The notes: generated from the letters alone by a model not told the origin. A stretch of 64,000 bases of DNA from DAISWL01 sp036826375 (GCA_036826375.1 DAISWL010000001.1:62001-126000), one strand, 5' to 3'; shown: positions 1-8,780, counted from the first letter of the stretch. Numbers and translations: made by a program.

Positions 1-822
1 AATTTCTTTATCAATCTGTTTTTCAGCTTTTTGAACAACTTCTTCAATTCTGGCTGGATGTATTCTCCCATCTTTAATCAACAGTTCCATTGTCTGCCTG
101 GCAACTTGCCTGCGAACAGGATCAAAACTGGAAAAAACTATCATTCCAGGGGTATCATCTACTAAAATATCTACACCTGTTGCTCGCTGAAGAGCTTGAA
201 TGTTTCTACCTTCTTTTCCGATGATTCTACCCTTCATTTCTTCATTTTCAAGAGGTATGGCAATTGTTGTTCGCTCAGCCGTAACCTCGCTAGCCATTCG
301 TTCCATGGCTGTTAAAAGAACTGTTTGAGCTCGCTCTTCGGCATCTTTTTCTGCAGTTTGCTGCAACTTTGCAATTAAGTTTTGCAAATCGTTAGATGTA
401 TCTTTTTCTACCATTGCAAGAAGCTTTTCTTTGGCTTCCTCTTTTTTTAATCCCGCAATTTTTTCTAACTTTTCTTGCTGTTTCCCTCTTATTGTTCGGA
501 TTTCATTTTTGAGATCCTCTAGTTCATCTTCTTGGGTTCTGACTTTTTCTGTACGCTTATCCAGCTCCTCTAATTTTTGATCTAGCGTTTCTTCACGCTT
601 CGATATTCTATCTTCCTTTTCTTTGATTTCCCGCTTGGCCTCTTCGCTAAGCTTAAGGGCATCTTTTTTTGCCTCTATCAGAGTTTCATCGGCTTCTCTT
701 TTGGCTTTTTCTTTTGCCTCTAGGGCCTGCTTTTCGGCTGAGCCAAGCTTCTGTTTTTGTAGAATCTGAGATCCGAAAAATCCAGCTACAAGAGCTCCAA
801 CGGCGATTAAAATTAGAATCAT
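1..822 (-). CDS. rny: Ribonuclease Y, N-terminal part (runs off the window)
   Basis: Membrane-anchored endoribonuclease that starts mRNA decay. The 274 visible codons start at an ATG at 820-822 behind an AAAGGAG ribosome site. They hold a hydrophobic anchor (about residues 1-18), a long charged coiled coil (about 25-170) and a KH RNA-binding domain with the signature GRIIGKEGRN near residue 198. The catalytic HD domain should follow and lies outside the window. Order and motifs match the RNase Y family. The gene lacks the iterated octamer except for one copy at 648-655. Its 268-bp upstream spacer shows nothing I can name beyond two octamers. Confidence 0.95.
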   Translation of the reverse strand, partial: MILILIAVGALVAGFFGSQILQKQKLGSAEKQALEAKEKAKREADETLIEAKKDALKLSEEAKREIKEKEDRISKREETLDQKLEELDKRTEKVRTQEDELEDLKNEIRTIRGKQQEKLEKIAGLKKEEAKEKLLAMVEKDTSNDLQNLIAKLQQTAEKDAEERAQTVLLTAMERMASEVTAERTTIAIPLENEEMKGRIIGKEGRNIQALQRATGVDILVDDTPGMIVFSSFDPVRRQVARQTMELLIKDGRIHPARIEEVVQKAEKQIDKEI

Positions 823-1090
823 TTTTTCTCCTTTGTTACGGAATAGGTTTTTTAATTGAGAACAGATCGCGCCATCTTTTAATTAAATTTAAGATAAGAA
901 CCAGTATTGAAATCGGGGATCTACTCTGTTTTTTTAAAAAATCCTAATAAAATTATTAAAACTACGATTAAACTTAAAAACTTACAAGCTATAAAATAGA
1001 TTTAGAATTGAAAAAGATTTATCAATGTCCCATCAACTTTATTACTAAATTAAGATACAAAATAAAAATGATTTTTTAAGTTTAATTAAA

Positions 1091-1166
1091 TGGTGGGGCT
1101 GGCTGGGTTCGAACCAGCGACCAATCGGTTATGAGCCGACTGCTCTAACCACTGAGCTACAGCCCC
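1091..1166 (-). tRNA. tRNA with CAU anticodon (elongator Met, or Ile2 if lysidinylated)
   Basis: The minus strand folds as a cloverleaf. A seven-pair acceptor stem GGGGCTG/CAGCCCC, an anticodon loop CTCATAA closed by TCGG/CCGA, a GGTTCGAACC T-arm and an encoded 3' CCA (1091-1093) are visible. The first acceptor pair is a normal G-C, so this is not the initiator. A CAT anticodon can be elongator Met or Ile2; sequence alone does not settle it. Confidence 0.9.
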
Positions 1167-1238
1167 CTAAAATAGCAATCTGACCTTATAAAGTATAAAC
1201 TATTTTTAAAAAGTTTAAAAGTGATATAGAATTATAGA

Positions 1239-1601
1239 GTGCTAAAAGTAATAAAACAAAAACTATTGATATTTTATAAATACGCTCGTACTAAAGAAGG
1301 GCTAATTTTACTGACCTGTGCGCTTATAGGTTTTACGATGATGGCGCAAACATTAGGCGCAATTAGGCATAATAAAAACCTTGATGCCCTAGTAGTTAAG
1401 CTTAATAATGAAATTGAGGTAGAGCAACTCAAAAAACAGAATCTAGAATTCAAAAAAAAGTATGCATCTAGCCCCGAGTATGCCGAATTAACTATGAAAG
1501 AAAAGTTCAATAAGGCCCTACCAGGAGAGCATGTGATACTAGTGCCAACTATTAAACCCTGGGTTGCCTCCGGCTTTGAAAATAACGTTGAAGATTTTTA
1601 A
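1239..1601 (+). CDS. DivIC/FtsB-like septum protein
   Basis: 120 residues with a short cytoplasmic N-terminus, one membrane segment (about residues 20-38) and a coiled coil (about 42-75), then a proline-containing tail. This is the build of the FtsB/DivIC septum-formation family, small bitopic proteins that link FtsL and FtsQ at the division site. The start is GTG at 1239, shortly after an AT-rich -10-like stretch (GATATAGAAT), with no ribosome site, so the message is probably leaderless. It is a single gene between two minus-strand tRNAs, closed by a terminator at 1629-1659. Low sequence conservation in this family limits certainty. Confidence 0.75.
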   Translation: MLKVIKQKLLIFYKYARTKEGLILLTCALIGFTMMAQTLGAIRHNKNLDALVVKLNNEIEVEQLKKQNLEFKKKYASSPEYAELTMKEKFNKALPGEHVILVPTIKPWVASGFENNVEDF

Positions 1602-1628
1602 GAAAATAGATTCTTAACCTTAGAATAA

Positions 1629-1659
1629 AAAAGAACCAGCAGCGCAGGTTCTTTTTTTT
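1629..1659 (+). terminator. Intrinsic terminator after the DivIC-like gene
   Basis: Stem AAAGAACC/GGTTCTTT around a short loop, followed by a run of eight T. It also separates the plus-strand gene from the minus-strand tRNA at 1680. Confidence 0.8.
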
Positions 1660-1679
1660 ATTCTGTTTTAAGCTTAATT

Positions 1680-1754
1680 TGGTTGCGGGGGAAGGATTCG
1701 AACCTCCGACCTCTTGGTTATGAGCCAAGCGAGCTGCCACTGCTCCACCCCGCG
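1680..1754 (-). tRNA. Initiator tRNA-fMet (CAU)
   Basis: Cloverleaf with anticodon loop CTCATAA, T-arm GGTTCGAATCC and an encoded CCA. The acceptor stem starts with C opposite A (CGCGGGG against CCCCGCA). This 1-72 mismatch is diagnostic of bacterial initiator tRNA and separates it from the CAU tRNA at 1091. Confidence 0.93.
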
Positions 1755-1804
1755 ATCAACTTTAAGTTTAGCAAAACTTAGATCTTAAAGCAAATTACTA
1801 GAAT

Positions 1805-2419
1805 CTATCTAGTGACCAACTTAATCTCTTTTGAGCTTCCCTTTCCATTAACCTCAAAAACCACAAACTCACCTTCTTTAAGCTTATAAATTGGCAATTC
1901 CGGATCTCCAAACCCCCTAAGCTCCTCTTCGACTTTCAACCAATCTATGGTTTCATCGGCTTCATAGTGAGGAATAAATTTTATTGGCAATATCCCACTA
2001 CCTATCACGGGGCTCTTCCAATCAATATTCCAACAACTGCTTGAAAAGTAATCCGAGCTAGCAGAATTGGTAACTAAAACTTTCCCATTAAACAGGCTGA
2101 AATCAAATTTATCCATCCAATATGCAAACAGGTGGTCATCGCCACCATTAAAATAAATTATATCTGCATCTTTAATTTGATTAGCAAAATCATCGGGCAT
2201 AGCAAGCGTGAAACTTAAATCATACTCAGGTAAATCCTCTTTAATTGAAGCTGAGTAACCCGGAAATTTTCCCTCCCAAAATTCTCTGCCCTGAGCAAAA
2301 GTGCAGATCAAAATGTTAAGTTTAAGAGATAAGCCCTTAACCATTTCTTGATGAAACTGTTTTTTTAGGTCTTCCCTACGTTTTACGCCACCTGAATTTA
2401 AAATAAGTTTAGTTTTCAT
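1805..2419 (-). CDS. Peptidase S51-family protein
   Basis: 204 residues resembling the class I glutamine-amidotransferase-like fold of peptidase S51 (dipeptidase E, cyanophycinase relatives). A beta-strand start (LILNSGG), a glycine-rich FNGGDDH loop at about residues 90-96 and a TNSASSD segment near 116-122, where family members carry the nucleophilic serine, are visible. The ATG at 2419 follows a good GGAGG site. It lies 20 bp downstream of the VapC-like toxin gene and on the same strand. The GxSAG elbow is altered to NSASS, so activity is uncertain. The substrate is unknown; a role in peptide breakdown is inference. Confidence 0.75.
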   Translation of the reverse strand: MKTKLILNSGGVKRREDLKKQFHQEMVKGLSLKLNILICTFAQGREFWEGKFPGYSASIKEDLPEYDLSFTLAMPDDFANQIKDADIIYFNGGDDHLFAYWMDKFDFSLFNGKVLVTNSASSDYFSSSCWNIDWKSPVIGSGILPIKFIPHYEADETIDWLKVEEELRGFGDPELPIYKLKEGEFVVFEVNGKGSSKEIKLVTR

Positions 2420-2438
2420 TTAAGCCTCCAGCACATTA

Positions 2439-2840
2439 TTAGTTTAAATATTTGGCGCCATCTACTTGGCTTGCGAGTTTTTTATCGAAAGTGTATAGTG
2501 GCTCGGCATTATTAAGCTTAGCGTAAACCGCTAGCATGCAATCTTCTAAACTTAACTTCGGATGTTCAGTAAAATAATCTAGAGATTGAATCAAAAGCAC
2601 CCTGTTAAAATTTAAATTATCGATATATAAAAGGTTTTCCAAAATTAGTTTCATATCTAATCTACTCAGATTGTAATATCTATCCAGCACAAAAGAAATT
2701 TCCGCCAAAGATATATCCGCCACATGGAATGTTGGACCCGTATCAATCAACTTTTTGGCTAATAAATATTGAGCCTCGCTATCTCGTAACAATAGCCTTA
2801 AAACTACGTTTGTATCTAAACTGCCGCCTACTGTTTTCAT
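2439..2840 (-). CDS. PIN-domain toxin, VapC-like
   Basis: 133 residues with the PIN-domain layout: an early aspartate in SLDTNVVLR (Asp9), a central glutamate in LAEISF, and late acidic residues in LEDCM and TFDKKL. These build the Mg-dependent RNase site of VapC toxins, which cut tRNA or rRNA. It overlaps the preceding AbrB-type antitoxin gene by four bases (ATGA, 2837-2840), the usual translational coupling of toxin-antitoxin pairs. RNA target unknown. Confidence 0.88.
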   Translation of the reverse strand: MKTVGGSLDTNVVLRLLLRDSEAQYLLAKKLIDTGPTFHVADISLAEISFVLDRYYNLSRLDMKLILENLLYIDNLNFNRVLLIQSLDYFTEHPKLSLEDCMLAVYAKLNNAEPLYTFDKKLASQVDGAKYLN

Positions 2841-3088
2841 ATTCTCGGTTCTCTGTTTTTATAGAATTCCCTAGGGTTTTCAAGTGGTTTTTTCCCTTTA
2901 AGTTTAGGCGCTAGGTACCGATGAAGATCTTCTAAATTACCCGGTTTTAGCATAACCGCGCTACCATCTTGATTAAGCTTAAGTCGGAGCTTATCTCCTG
3001 GTTTATCAATCTTAAAGATTCGCCTTAATTCTACCGGTATTGTAACCTGACCCTTGCTTGAAACTGTTAGTGTGTAGATTTTGCTCAT
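2837..3088 (-). CDS. SpoVT/AbrB-domain antitoxin, VapB-like
   Basis: 83 residues. The N-terminal half has the swapped-hairpin AbrB motif (VSSKGQVTIPVELRRIFKI, about residues 9-27), which binds operator DNA. The C-terminal half is basic and proline-rich, as expected of the toxin-neutralising tail. First gene of the pair with the PIN toxin and predicted autorepressor. A -10-like TAAAAT lies a few bases before the ATG, so the transcript is probably nearly leaderless. Confidence 0.88.
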   Translation of the reverse strand: MSKIYTLTVSSKGQVTIPVELRRIFKIDKPGDKLRLKLNQDGSAVMLKPGNLEDLHRYLAPKLKGKKPLENPREFYKNREPRI

Positions 3089-3151
3089 ACCTACATTTTA
3101 ACATAAGTAAAGATTAATTACAACATACTTACTTTCTGTAATTAGTTTTAC

Positions 3152-3541
3152 CTAATCAAGTTTAGCATAAATCAAATATCCAACCACCGAGGCTATGGTA
3201 GTTAAGATGCCGCCCCACGCGGTATCCAGAATAACCATTTTCCAACTCCAATTCGCTAGTGTTGCCATGTTTGTGAGCTCGTAAGTTGCGTAAGCTAAGA
3301 GGCCGATTCCAAACCCTATAAATGCAGCTTGTTTTGGAGAATTACTAAGCTTAATTGTAAATGTTAAAACTCCAGCTAGATAAATAACGTAGAATAGAAC
3401 TGCTGCAACAGTATTTGGCTGAATTTTCAAATAACCACTAGCTATTTTTTCTAGCTCTGGTTTAGCGATAAACTTAATCCAAATAACATCTAAACCTAAA
3501 AATGTTAATGCTGATCCTAAAAAAGTAAAAATATAGTTCAT
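3152..3541 (-). CDS. DUF2177-family membrane protein
   Basis: 129 residues with four hydrophobic segments and the family pattern ATYELTNMATLANWSW (about residues 85-100), followed by DTAWGG. These conserved Asp, Asn and Trp positions mark DUF2177, an inner-membrane family of unknown role. It ends the minus-strand run that starts at proS and sits 1 bp after the Ham1/RdgB-like gene, so it is very likely co-transcribed. Nothing in the context fixes a function. Confidence 0.8.
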   Translation of the reverse strand: MNYIFTFLGSALTFLGLDVIWIKFIAKPELEKIASGYLKIQPNTVAAVLFYVIYLAGVLTFTIKLSNSPKQAAFIGFGIGLLAYATYELTNMATLANWSWKMVILDTAWGGILTTIASVVGYLIYAKLD

Positions 3542-3542
3542 G

Positions 3543-4085
3543 TTAATTTCCCTCCAAAAATTCCTTAAGCTTAGCCACTGCTTTGTTGCGTGGTGAGTAT
3601 TTTGAATATTCTACTTCATTCATCTCTCCGAAAGATTTATCCGAGCCCTCTGGCATAAATAATGGATCCCAACCATGGCCAAAGTTCCCTACGGGATTAA
3701 CGATTTTACCTGCGGTTACACCTTGAAACATTCTAAACTGATCTCCATCATATAGGCAATACACCACCTCTGCCGTCGCCGTTTTATCTTCGAAAGAACT
3801 AAGTATTTTATATGTCCCCTCTTCACCCAGGCTTTTTAAAAACCACTTAATGAACGGACCCGGCAACCCAGATAGCGCATTAAACTTAAGGGAAACATCT
3901 TCAATTAATACTGCTTTATTGGCAAATTGATAAGCCCTCACGGCTTTATCTTTTACAATTTTTTCTTGATCTAAGCTTTGTATTTCATCCAAATCTATAT
4001 CCGCAGATTCTACCCTGTAACCAATAAACTTTTCTAGCCACTTAAGCTTATGCTGGTTGCCTGTTATAAATATAAAATCTTTCAT
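3543..4085 (-). CDS. Ham1/RdgB-like non-canonical purine NTP pyrophosphatase
   Basis: 180 residues. The family cleans the nucleotide pool by hydrolysing ITP, dITP and XTP to monophosphates. Visible motifs are TGNQHK at residues 8-13 (substrate loop), a DVS acidic motif, GLPGPFIKWF near 73-82, and the GHGWDPLF motif near 137-144, which is the hallmark of the family. Length is slightly short against E. coli RdgB (197). It sits in the proS-DUF2177 run, 4 bp from the MFS gene. Confidence 0.85.
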   Translation of the reverse strand: MKDFIFITGNQHKLKWLEKFIGYRVESADIDLDEIQSLDQEKIVKDKAVRAYQFANKAVLIEDVSLKFNALSGLPGPFIKWFLKSLGEEGTYKILSSFEDKTATAEVVYCLYDGDQFRMFQGVTAGKIVNPVGNFGHGWDPLFMPEGSDKSFGEMNEVEYSKYSPRNKAVAKLKEFLEGN

Positions 4086-4089
4086 TTTA

Positions 4090-5283
4090 TTATAACTCCT
4101 TCTTGTCTTTTAGGTCTCTAAAAGATTTTAAATAAAATGGCAGGCTCAAAATAACAAGGCTCAAAGATGCAACAAGCGAAACCCTAACTCCAAATCTATC
4201 TATCATATACCCAAACGGAATTATGAACCCAGCAAATACTAATGAAGAAATAAAACTGATTATCGAATTCACCGTTGCTCTTTCTCTATCTGGTATAAGC
4301 TCTTGCTTTTCTGAGCCTATCGATAAATCACTTGCAGCGCCAAATATGCTTGATGCCCCCATCAGTATCGGAGATGCTACCCCCTGCAAAAATACAGCCC
4401 CTACTTGCACCGCCCTATCAAGGATCATTCCTTTATAAATGCTTTTATAAACCCCGCCCATTCTTGCAATTATCTTTCTAGATTCTGAAGTAGCGAAACC
4501 ATTCATGATATTATCGAGAGCACTAGAAAAACCAATTGCCCATACCGGCCAAATCATCTGAACAAACACTGCCCTATATTGCCAGGATGCCTCGCGAAAT
4601 ACTCCTGCAATTATTTCGGCTAAAGCAAAGGATCCTAACTTATCACTCTTTTTTATTTCTCTAAATCCATTCCTTGCTAAAGCAATTAAAGTTATGTATC
4701 TATCCTCCGCGTTTAAAGAACGTACATCTTTGAGCCTAAAAGCCAAAAATGCACATAACACTCTGGGGATTAAGCTTAATATGGCCACCGCAAAAAAAGA
4801 TTTGCTAGCAATGATTCCGCCCAAAACTGCTGATACCCCAGAAGCATAGAAAGCCAGCTTGCTGTACTTAGCCAGATGATCTAAAAAATGTTTATCTGTT
4901 TTAGATGAGCTATCATACAAAAGCGATTCGTTATTTCCGCTGTACGCCGCCGCGGAGAAACCCTGCAATAACACTCCAGCCGCCAAAACAAAAAAGCCGG
5001 TATACCAACTAAGCGCAATCAAACTGAATGCTACTACGTTAACAATCGCCCCTATCTGGGTTGTTTTAGCTCTGCCGAATTTATCGGAAAAAGCTCCTAA
5101 CGGTATCTCGAAGAATGATGTTGAAATAGTCAAAACTGAGAGCAATATCCCGGAGCTTGCTACAGACCCCCCAACCTTTATGTAATATAAAATTATAATC
5201 GGCCAGAGCATAATGAAGGAATCTATCAAATTAAATAGATTAAGAGTTCTAACATTATTCTCTGCAATCGATCTACTATTCAC
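4090..5283 (-). CDS. Major facilitator superfamily transporter
   Basis: 397 residues with about twelve hydrophobic segments. The loop after segment 2 carries GAFSDKFGRAKT (about residues 62-73), a good match to the MFS motif G-x3-D-x2-G-R. A related GYMIDRFG sequence marks the second half. The cargo cannot be read from sequence; family members of this length often export drugs or metabolites. It lies between the SDR and RdgB-like genes with a 33-bp upstream gap, so it is probably in one operon with proS. Confidence 0.82.
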   Translation of the reverse strand: MNSRSIAENNVRTLNLFNLIDSFIMLWPIIILYYIKVGGSVASSGILLSVLTISTSFFEIPLGAFSDKFGRAKTTQIGAIVNVVAFSLIALSWYTGFFVLAAGVLLQGFSAAAYSGNNESLLYDSSSKTDKHFLDHLAKYSKLAFYASGVSAVLGGIIASKSFFAVAILSLIPRVLCAFLAFRLKDVRSLNAEDRYITLIALARNGFREIKKSDKLGSFALAEIIAGVFREASWQYRAVFVQMIWPVWAIGFSSALDNIMNGFATSESRKIIARMGGVYKSIYKGMILDRAVQVGAVFLQGVASPILMGASSIFGAASDLSIGSEKQELIPDRERATVNSIISFISSLVFAGFIIPFGYMIDRFGVRVSLVASLSLVILSLPFYLKSFRDLKDKKEL

Positions 5284-5316
5284 TTTTAAACCTAAACCTC
5301 CTTAAACTTAATTAAC

Positions 5317-6042
5317 TTACTTTCCTTTTATCTCATATCCCCCGTCTACTAGCCACTCTGAACCTATGACATAGGAGGCTTTGTCACTGGCTAAAAACAT
5401 TACTACTTCTGCAACTTCTTTTGGTGAGCCCATTCTGCCTAAAACCGTGCCCTCGTTAATCCGTTTGAAGGTTTCTTCATTCCAATCTGCAACTTGATCA
5501 GTTTCAATATACCCAGGAGAAACTACGTTAAACCTAACCCCCTTAGAAGAATAGACCTTAGCCAGACTTTTAGTTAATGAAATGATTGCCGATTTAGTAC
5601 CGCCGAATGTTAGGGTTGATAAGGTTGAAAGGTTAGATCTGCCCTTTATGGATGCGATGTTAATAACTGAACCCGATTTTGCCTCAAGCATATAAGGCAT
5701 AGCGGCCTTAGTAACATTGAGAGTTCCGAGAACATTTGTTTTATATTCAGTTAAAGCCTTTTCATTATCAAGATCATTGAGATCCTGTAAAAAATTTTTT
5801 GCTACACCGGCATTATTAACTAAAATGTCTATTTCTAAGCCCTGAATGGCTGATGTTACGGCATCCGAATCTGCTACATCAAAAAACACTTTTCTGGAAC
5901 CCTTAAGCTTAGCGTGAATATCGTTAAGTTTAGATGAATCTGTTCTGCCGTGGACAATTACATCATAACCTTGCTCATGGGCTAACTCAGCTATAGCTTT
6001 GCCTATACCCCTACTTGAACCTGTGATTAATATCGTTTTCAT
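5317..6042 (-). CDS. Short-chain dehydrogenase/reductase lacking the catalytic tyrosine
   Basis: 241 residues, FabG-like Rossmann fold. The cofactor loop TGSSRGIG (7-14), the NNAG motif (76-79) and the catalytic serine in INIAS (Ser131) are present, as is the C-terminal VSPGYIETD loop. At the active site YxxxK is replaced by FGGTK, with Phe146 where the proton-donating tyrosine belongs. Either the enzyme is inactive or uses another donor, or it works as a binding or regulatory protein. It is 3 bp downstream of proS. Assignment to the SDR family is firm; function is not. Confidence 0.88.
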   Translation of the reverse strand: MKTILITGSSRGIGKAIAELAHEQGYDVIVHGRTDSSKLNDIHAKLKGSRKVFFDVADSDAVTSAIQGLEIDILVNNAGVAKNFLQDLNDLDNEKALTEYKTNVLGTLNVTKAAMPYMLEAKSGSVINIASIKGRSNLSTLSTLTFGGTKSAIISLTKSLAKVYSSKGVRFNVVSPGYIETDQVADWNEETFKRINEGTVLGRMGSPKEVAEVVMFLASDKASYVIGSEWLVDGGYEIKGK

Positions 6043-6045
6043 TCG

Positions 6046-7767
6046 TTACACCTCCCCAAACTTAATCAACTTACTACCCTGCTCGCTTCTAAGCTTAATC
6101 TCAACGGAACCAGATTCCAAAGTTTTAGGGCTAACAACTAATCGGATTGGGCATCCAATTAAATCGGCGTCAGCGAACTTCTCGCCAGGGCGAACGTTTA
6201 AGCGGTCATCCCACAGAACCTCATCCCCACGTTGAACAAGTTTTTTGTACAGTTCTTCTGACTTTTTGTAAGATTCGTCATCTTCACTGCGAGCAATACT
6301 AACAATATGGTACTTATAAGGTGCTACTGATTCTGGCCAAGCTACGCCATTTTCATCACCAAAAACTTCAGCCAGAACTCCCATCACCCTACTTGAACCA
6401 ATCCCATAACATCCCATATAAACTGGCTGCTCGGTTCCATCTTCACCAGTTATCTTAAAGTTGAAGGCATCGCTAAACTTAGTTTGCAGTGGGAAGATGT
6501 TCCCAATCTCGCAAGCCTTAAAAGTTTTATAAACTTCACCAGTTTCTGGGTGGATGTCCCCTTCTTTAGCCACTTTGATATCGTGGAACAATTCTGGTAC
6601 TTGAACATCCCTGCCCCAATTAACATTTTTGTAGTGCACCCCAGCTTTATTGCCGCCCATCTCAAAGTTATTTAAGTTTTGGCAAGATTCATCCACCACA
6701 ACCCTAACTTCAGGATTTAAGTTTAGTAAGCCAGCGTATCCGATTGTAGATCCGGTCATCTTTTTGACCACTTCTTCACTAGCCAACTTAAGTTTAGCTA
6801 AACTGATTCCTAAAACTTTAGCTAATTTTCCTTCATCCATCTCACGATCTCCACGAACTACCGCTGCAACCATTTGATCTTCTTCAGAGCTGCTGTTTTG
6901 AAAGAACAGAGTTTTGGTAGTTTGTTTAGGATCTATTCCCATTTGGACAGAAAGAGCCTCCACGCCAATTACACCATCGCCCGCAATCTCCTCTAAACTT
7001 AATTGCTCGGTTGGTTGGCTAAATTCTGGTGCCTTAGCCGGAGCAACCTCTCGGTTAAAACATTCACCTGTTGAAGGAACTTCAAAGATTAAATCTTCCC
7101 CAGCATCACATTTAGTTTGAAACTCGTGGGAAAAATCTTCAGTGAAATCGCCTCCACTTGCAGCCGCAATTATAGTTTGCTCACTTAAGCTTAGTTTATC
7201 GAAAACCGCCCAATAGGCTTGCTTAGATTTCTCATAATAATCTTTAAAATCATCTTGGCTTAAATGGAAGCTGTATAAATCTTTCATTCGGAATTCTCGC
7301 CCACGCAAGATGCCCGATTTAGCCCGTGGTTCATTGCGGAATTTAGTTTGGATGTGATAAACCGCCAGAGGGAAATCTTTATAGCTAGTTACTAAATCGC
7401 GGACTAGTGGAGTTACAACATCTTCATTGGTTGGGTTCATAACATATTCTGCGTTGTGCCGATCGGCACTATTCTCGTTAGCTGGAACTGCTTTTAAAAG
7501 TACATCCACCGTATCGTAACGGCCAGATTGCTTCCAATTTTCAACGGGAGAAAGGTTGGTCATTAAAAGTTCATCGCCAATTTTATCCATCTCTTCGCGA
7601 ATAATGTTTTCTATTTTAGATAGAACTCTTTTGCCTAGCGGTAGAAAGGTGTAGGCACCCGCCATTAGCTGATCTATAAACCCAGCCCTGATTAGTAAGG
7701 TTGCATTTTTGCTGGCTAATTCTTTGCTCCCTTTTCTGGTTTTTCCAAACAGTTTTGAATATCTCAT
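6046..7767 (-). CDS. proS: Prolyl-tRNA synthetase, bacterial type
   Basis: 573 residues, the normal length for bacterial ProRS. Class II motif 2 (FRNEPRAKSGILRGREFRM), the inserted YbaK-like editing domain (about residues 225-385, with VRGDREMDEGKLAKV) and motif 3 (MGCYGIGSSRVM) lead into the anticodon-binding domain. The ATG at 7767 has a GGAG site. A -10 TATAAT lies about 50 bp upstream, merged with an octamer. First gene of the minus-strand run to DUF2177. I found no proline leader peptide here, unlike at proB. Confidence 0.95.
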   Translation of the reverse strand: MRYSKLFGKTRKGSKELASKNATLLIRAGFIDQLMAGAYTFLPLGKRVLSKIENIIREEMDKIGDELLMTNLSPVENWKQSGRYDTVDVLLKAVPANENSADRHNAEYVMNPTNEDVVTPLVRDLVTSYKDFPLAVYHIQTKFRNEPRAKSGILRGREFRMKDLYSFHLSQDDFKDYYEKSKQAYWAVFDKLSLSEQTIIAAASGGDFTEDFSHEFQTKCDAGEDLIFEVPSTGECFNREVAPAKAPEFSQPTEQLSLEEIAGDGVIGVEALSVQMGIDPKQTTKTLFFQNSSSEEDQMVAAVVRGDREMDEGKLAKVLGISLAKLKLASEEVVKKMTGSTIGYAGLLNLNPEVRVVVDESCQNLNNFEMGGNKAGVHYKNVNWGRDVQVPELFHDIKVAKEGDIHPETGEVYKTFKACEIGNIFPLQTKFSDAFNFKITGEDGTEQPVYMGCYGIGSSRVMGVLAEVFGDENGVAWPESVAPYKYHIVSIARSEDDESYKKSEELYKKLVQRGDEVLWDDRLNVRPGEKFADADLIGCPIRLVVSPKTLESGSVEIKLRSEQGSKLIKFGEV

Positions 7768-7858
7768 TTCGGTCTCCTTTTTTAAATCTTAAAAGATTAT
7801 TAAACTTAAACTTATTATAGCGTAGATACTGTACTTTTAGGGGATAAAAACTAGTTTT

Positions 7859-8022
7859 ACTCGACTTACGCAAAAATTGTAATTCTTCAGGTTTTGGTTC
7901 GGATGAGGAAAAAAGTAGTTTTATCTGAAAGAGGTGAAGCCGTAGCTTCATAGAAAGAAGAAAAACTAGTTTTTACCGGCCGAGCGGAGGCTGGGGGTTG
8001 GAAGTTTTTGCGTAAGTCGAGT
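7859..8022. repeat. 164-bp inverted-repeat element A (structured, MITE-like or ncRNA)
   Basis: Perfect 18-bp terminal inverted repeats (ACTCGACTTACGCAAAAA at 7859-7876, its complement at 8005-8022). Inside is an AT-rich stem (around 7908-7920 with 7960-7975) topped by a hairpin TGAAGC-CGTA-GCTTCA (7935-7950). Element B at 45738-45904 has a different sequence but the same order of parts and the same CGTA loop. It fills the spacer between proS and proB. Confidence 0.6.
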
Positions 8023-8045
8023 TTACCTATCCAAAAATAGAATCA

Positions 8046-8780
8046 TTAACCAATTGTAGTCCCCGCTTTAGATTCTAAGACCAACTCCAACGGCTCACCA
8101 GCATGAGCAACGTAAGATTTAGATTCAGCACGATGTGATGCAAAATCTCTAGCGGCCTTAAGTTTAGTTACCATACCGCCTCCGCGATCAGATTTGCCTG
8201 CGTGAGGGCTCAATTCATCTAGCTTATCCAAACTAAGTTTAGATTGAATTCTTCCATCAACCATAAACCCATCTGCATCTGTGTATAAAACTAGGTGCTT
8301 AGCGCCCAAAAGTTTCGCAATCTCAGCCGCCAAGCCATCATTGTCGCCACCATATATTAGCTTCTTAAGCTCTTCATCACTAAGTGCATCATTCTCGTTG
8401 ATAATTGGCACTACACCTAAGTTTAAGCTGTTGTTTAGAACACTTAAAAGTCGAGCTCGTTCGGTATCAATCCCCAATTCTCGATGTGTAACCAGAACCT
8501 GCGAAGAAGTAACGCTAAACTCACTAAAAGATTGTTGCCAAATTCTAGCCAGAGCAGGATTCCCAATTGTTGCTAGAACTGCAGGATCTTTAATTTCGGG
8601 AGCCAAAAGTTTACCGCAAAAAACCGCACCAGAAGCAACCACTACTAACCTGTCTGAATATTTAGCAAGATTCTTAGAAAAACGCTGGATGTTACTCTCA
8701 AGGTTATCTAAACTGTTATCTTCGCCAGTCAAAGCCCTGGAGCCAAACTTAACAATAATTAAATCACTCATCTTATACAT
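8046..8780 (-). CDS. proB: Glutamate 5-kinase, short form without PUA domain
   Basis: 244 residues of the amino-acid-kinase fold: VKFGSRAL start, VASGAV phosphate loop, NENDALSDEE substrate loop, GGDNDGLAAEIA and a nucleotide-binding RGGGMVTKLKAA. The C-terminal PUA domain of E. coli ProB is absent, as in many bacteria. ProB makes glutamyl-5-phosphate, the first step of proline synthesis, but no proA or proC is in the window. The first ATG (8780) fits the AAGGAG site best. Upstream lie a proline-codon leader ORF and a terminator, so expression is probably attenuated by proline supply. Confidence 0.85.
   Translation of the reverse strand: MYKMSDLIIVKFGSRALTGEDNSLDNLESNIQRFSKNLAKYSDRLVVVASGAVFCGKLLAPEIKDPAVLATIGNPALARIWQQSFSEFSVTSSQVLVTHRELGIDTERARLLSVLNNSLNLGVVPIINENDALSDEELKKLIYGGDNDGLAAEIAKLLGAKHLVLYTDADGFMVDGRIQSKLSLDKLDELSPHAGKSDRGGGMVTKLKAARDFASHRAESKSYVAHAGEPLELVLESKAGTTIG

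Noticed and set aside
1552..1740. 62-codon minus-strand frame near 1.6 kb
   Set aside because: It is the antisense of the terminator and initiator tRNA sequence.
7768..7851. Proline leader peptide ahead of proS
   Set aside because: No short ORF with Pro codons lies between the -10 box and the gene; only a weak AATCTTTTAAGATT hairpin.
7616..7951. 111-codon frame overlapping the proS start
   Set aside because: Alternative frame of proS running into inverted-repeat element A; no independent start signals.
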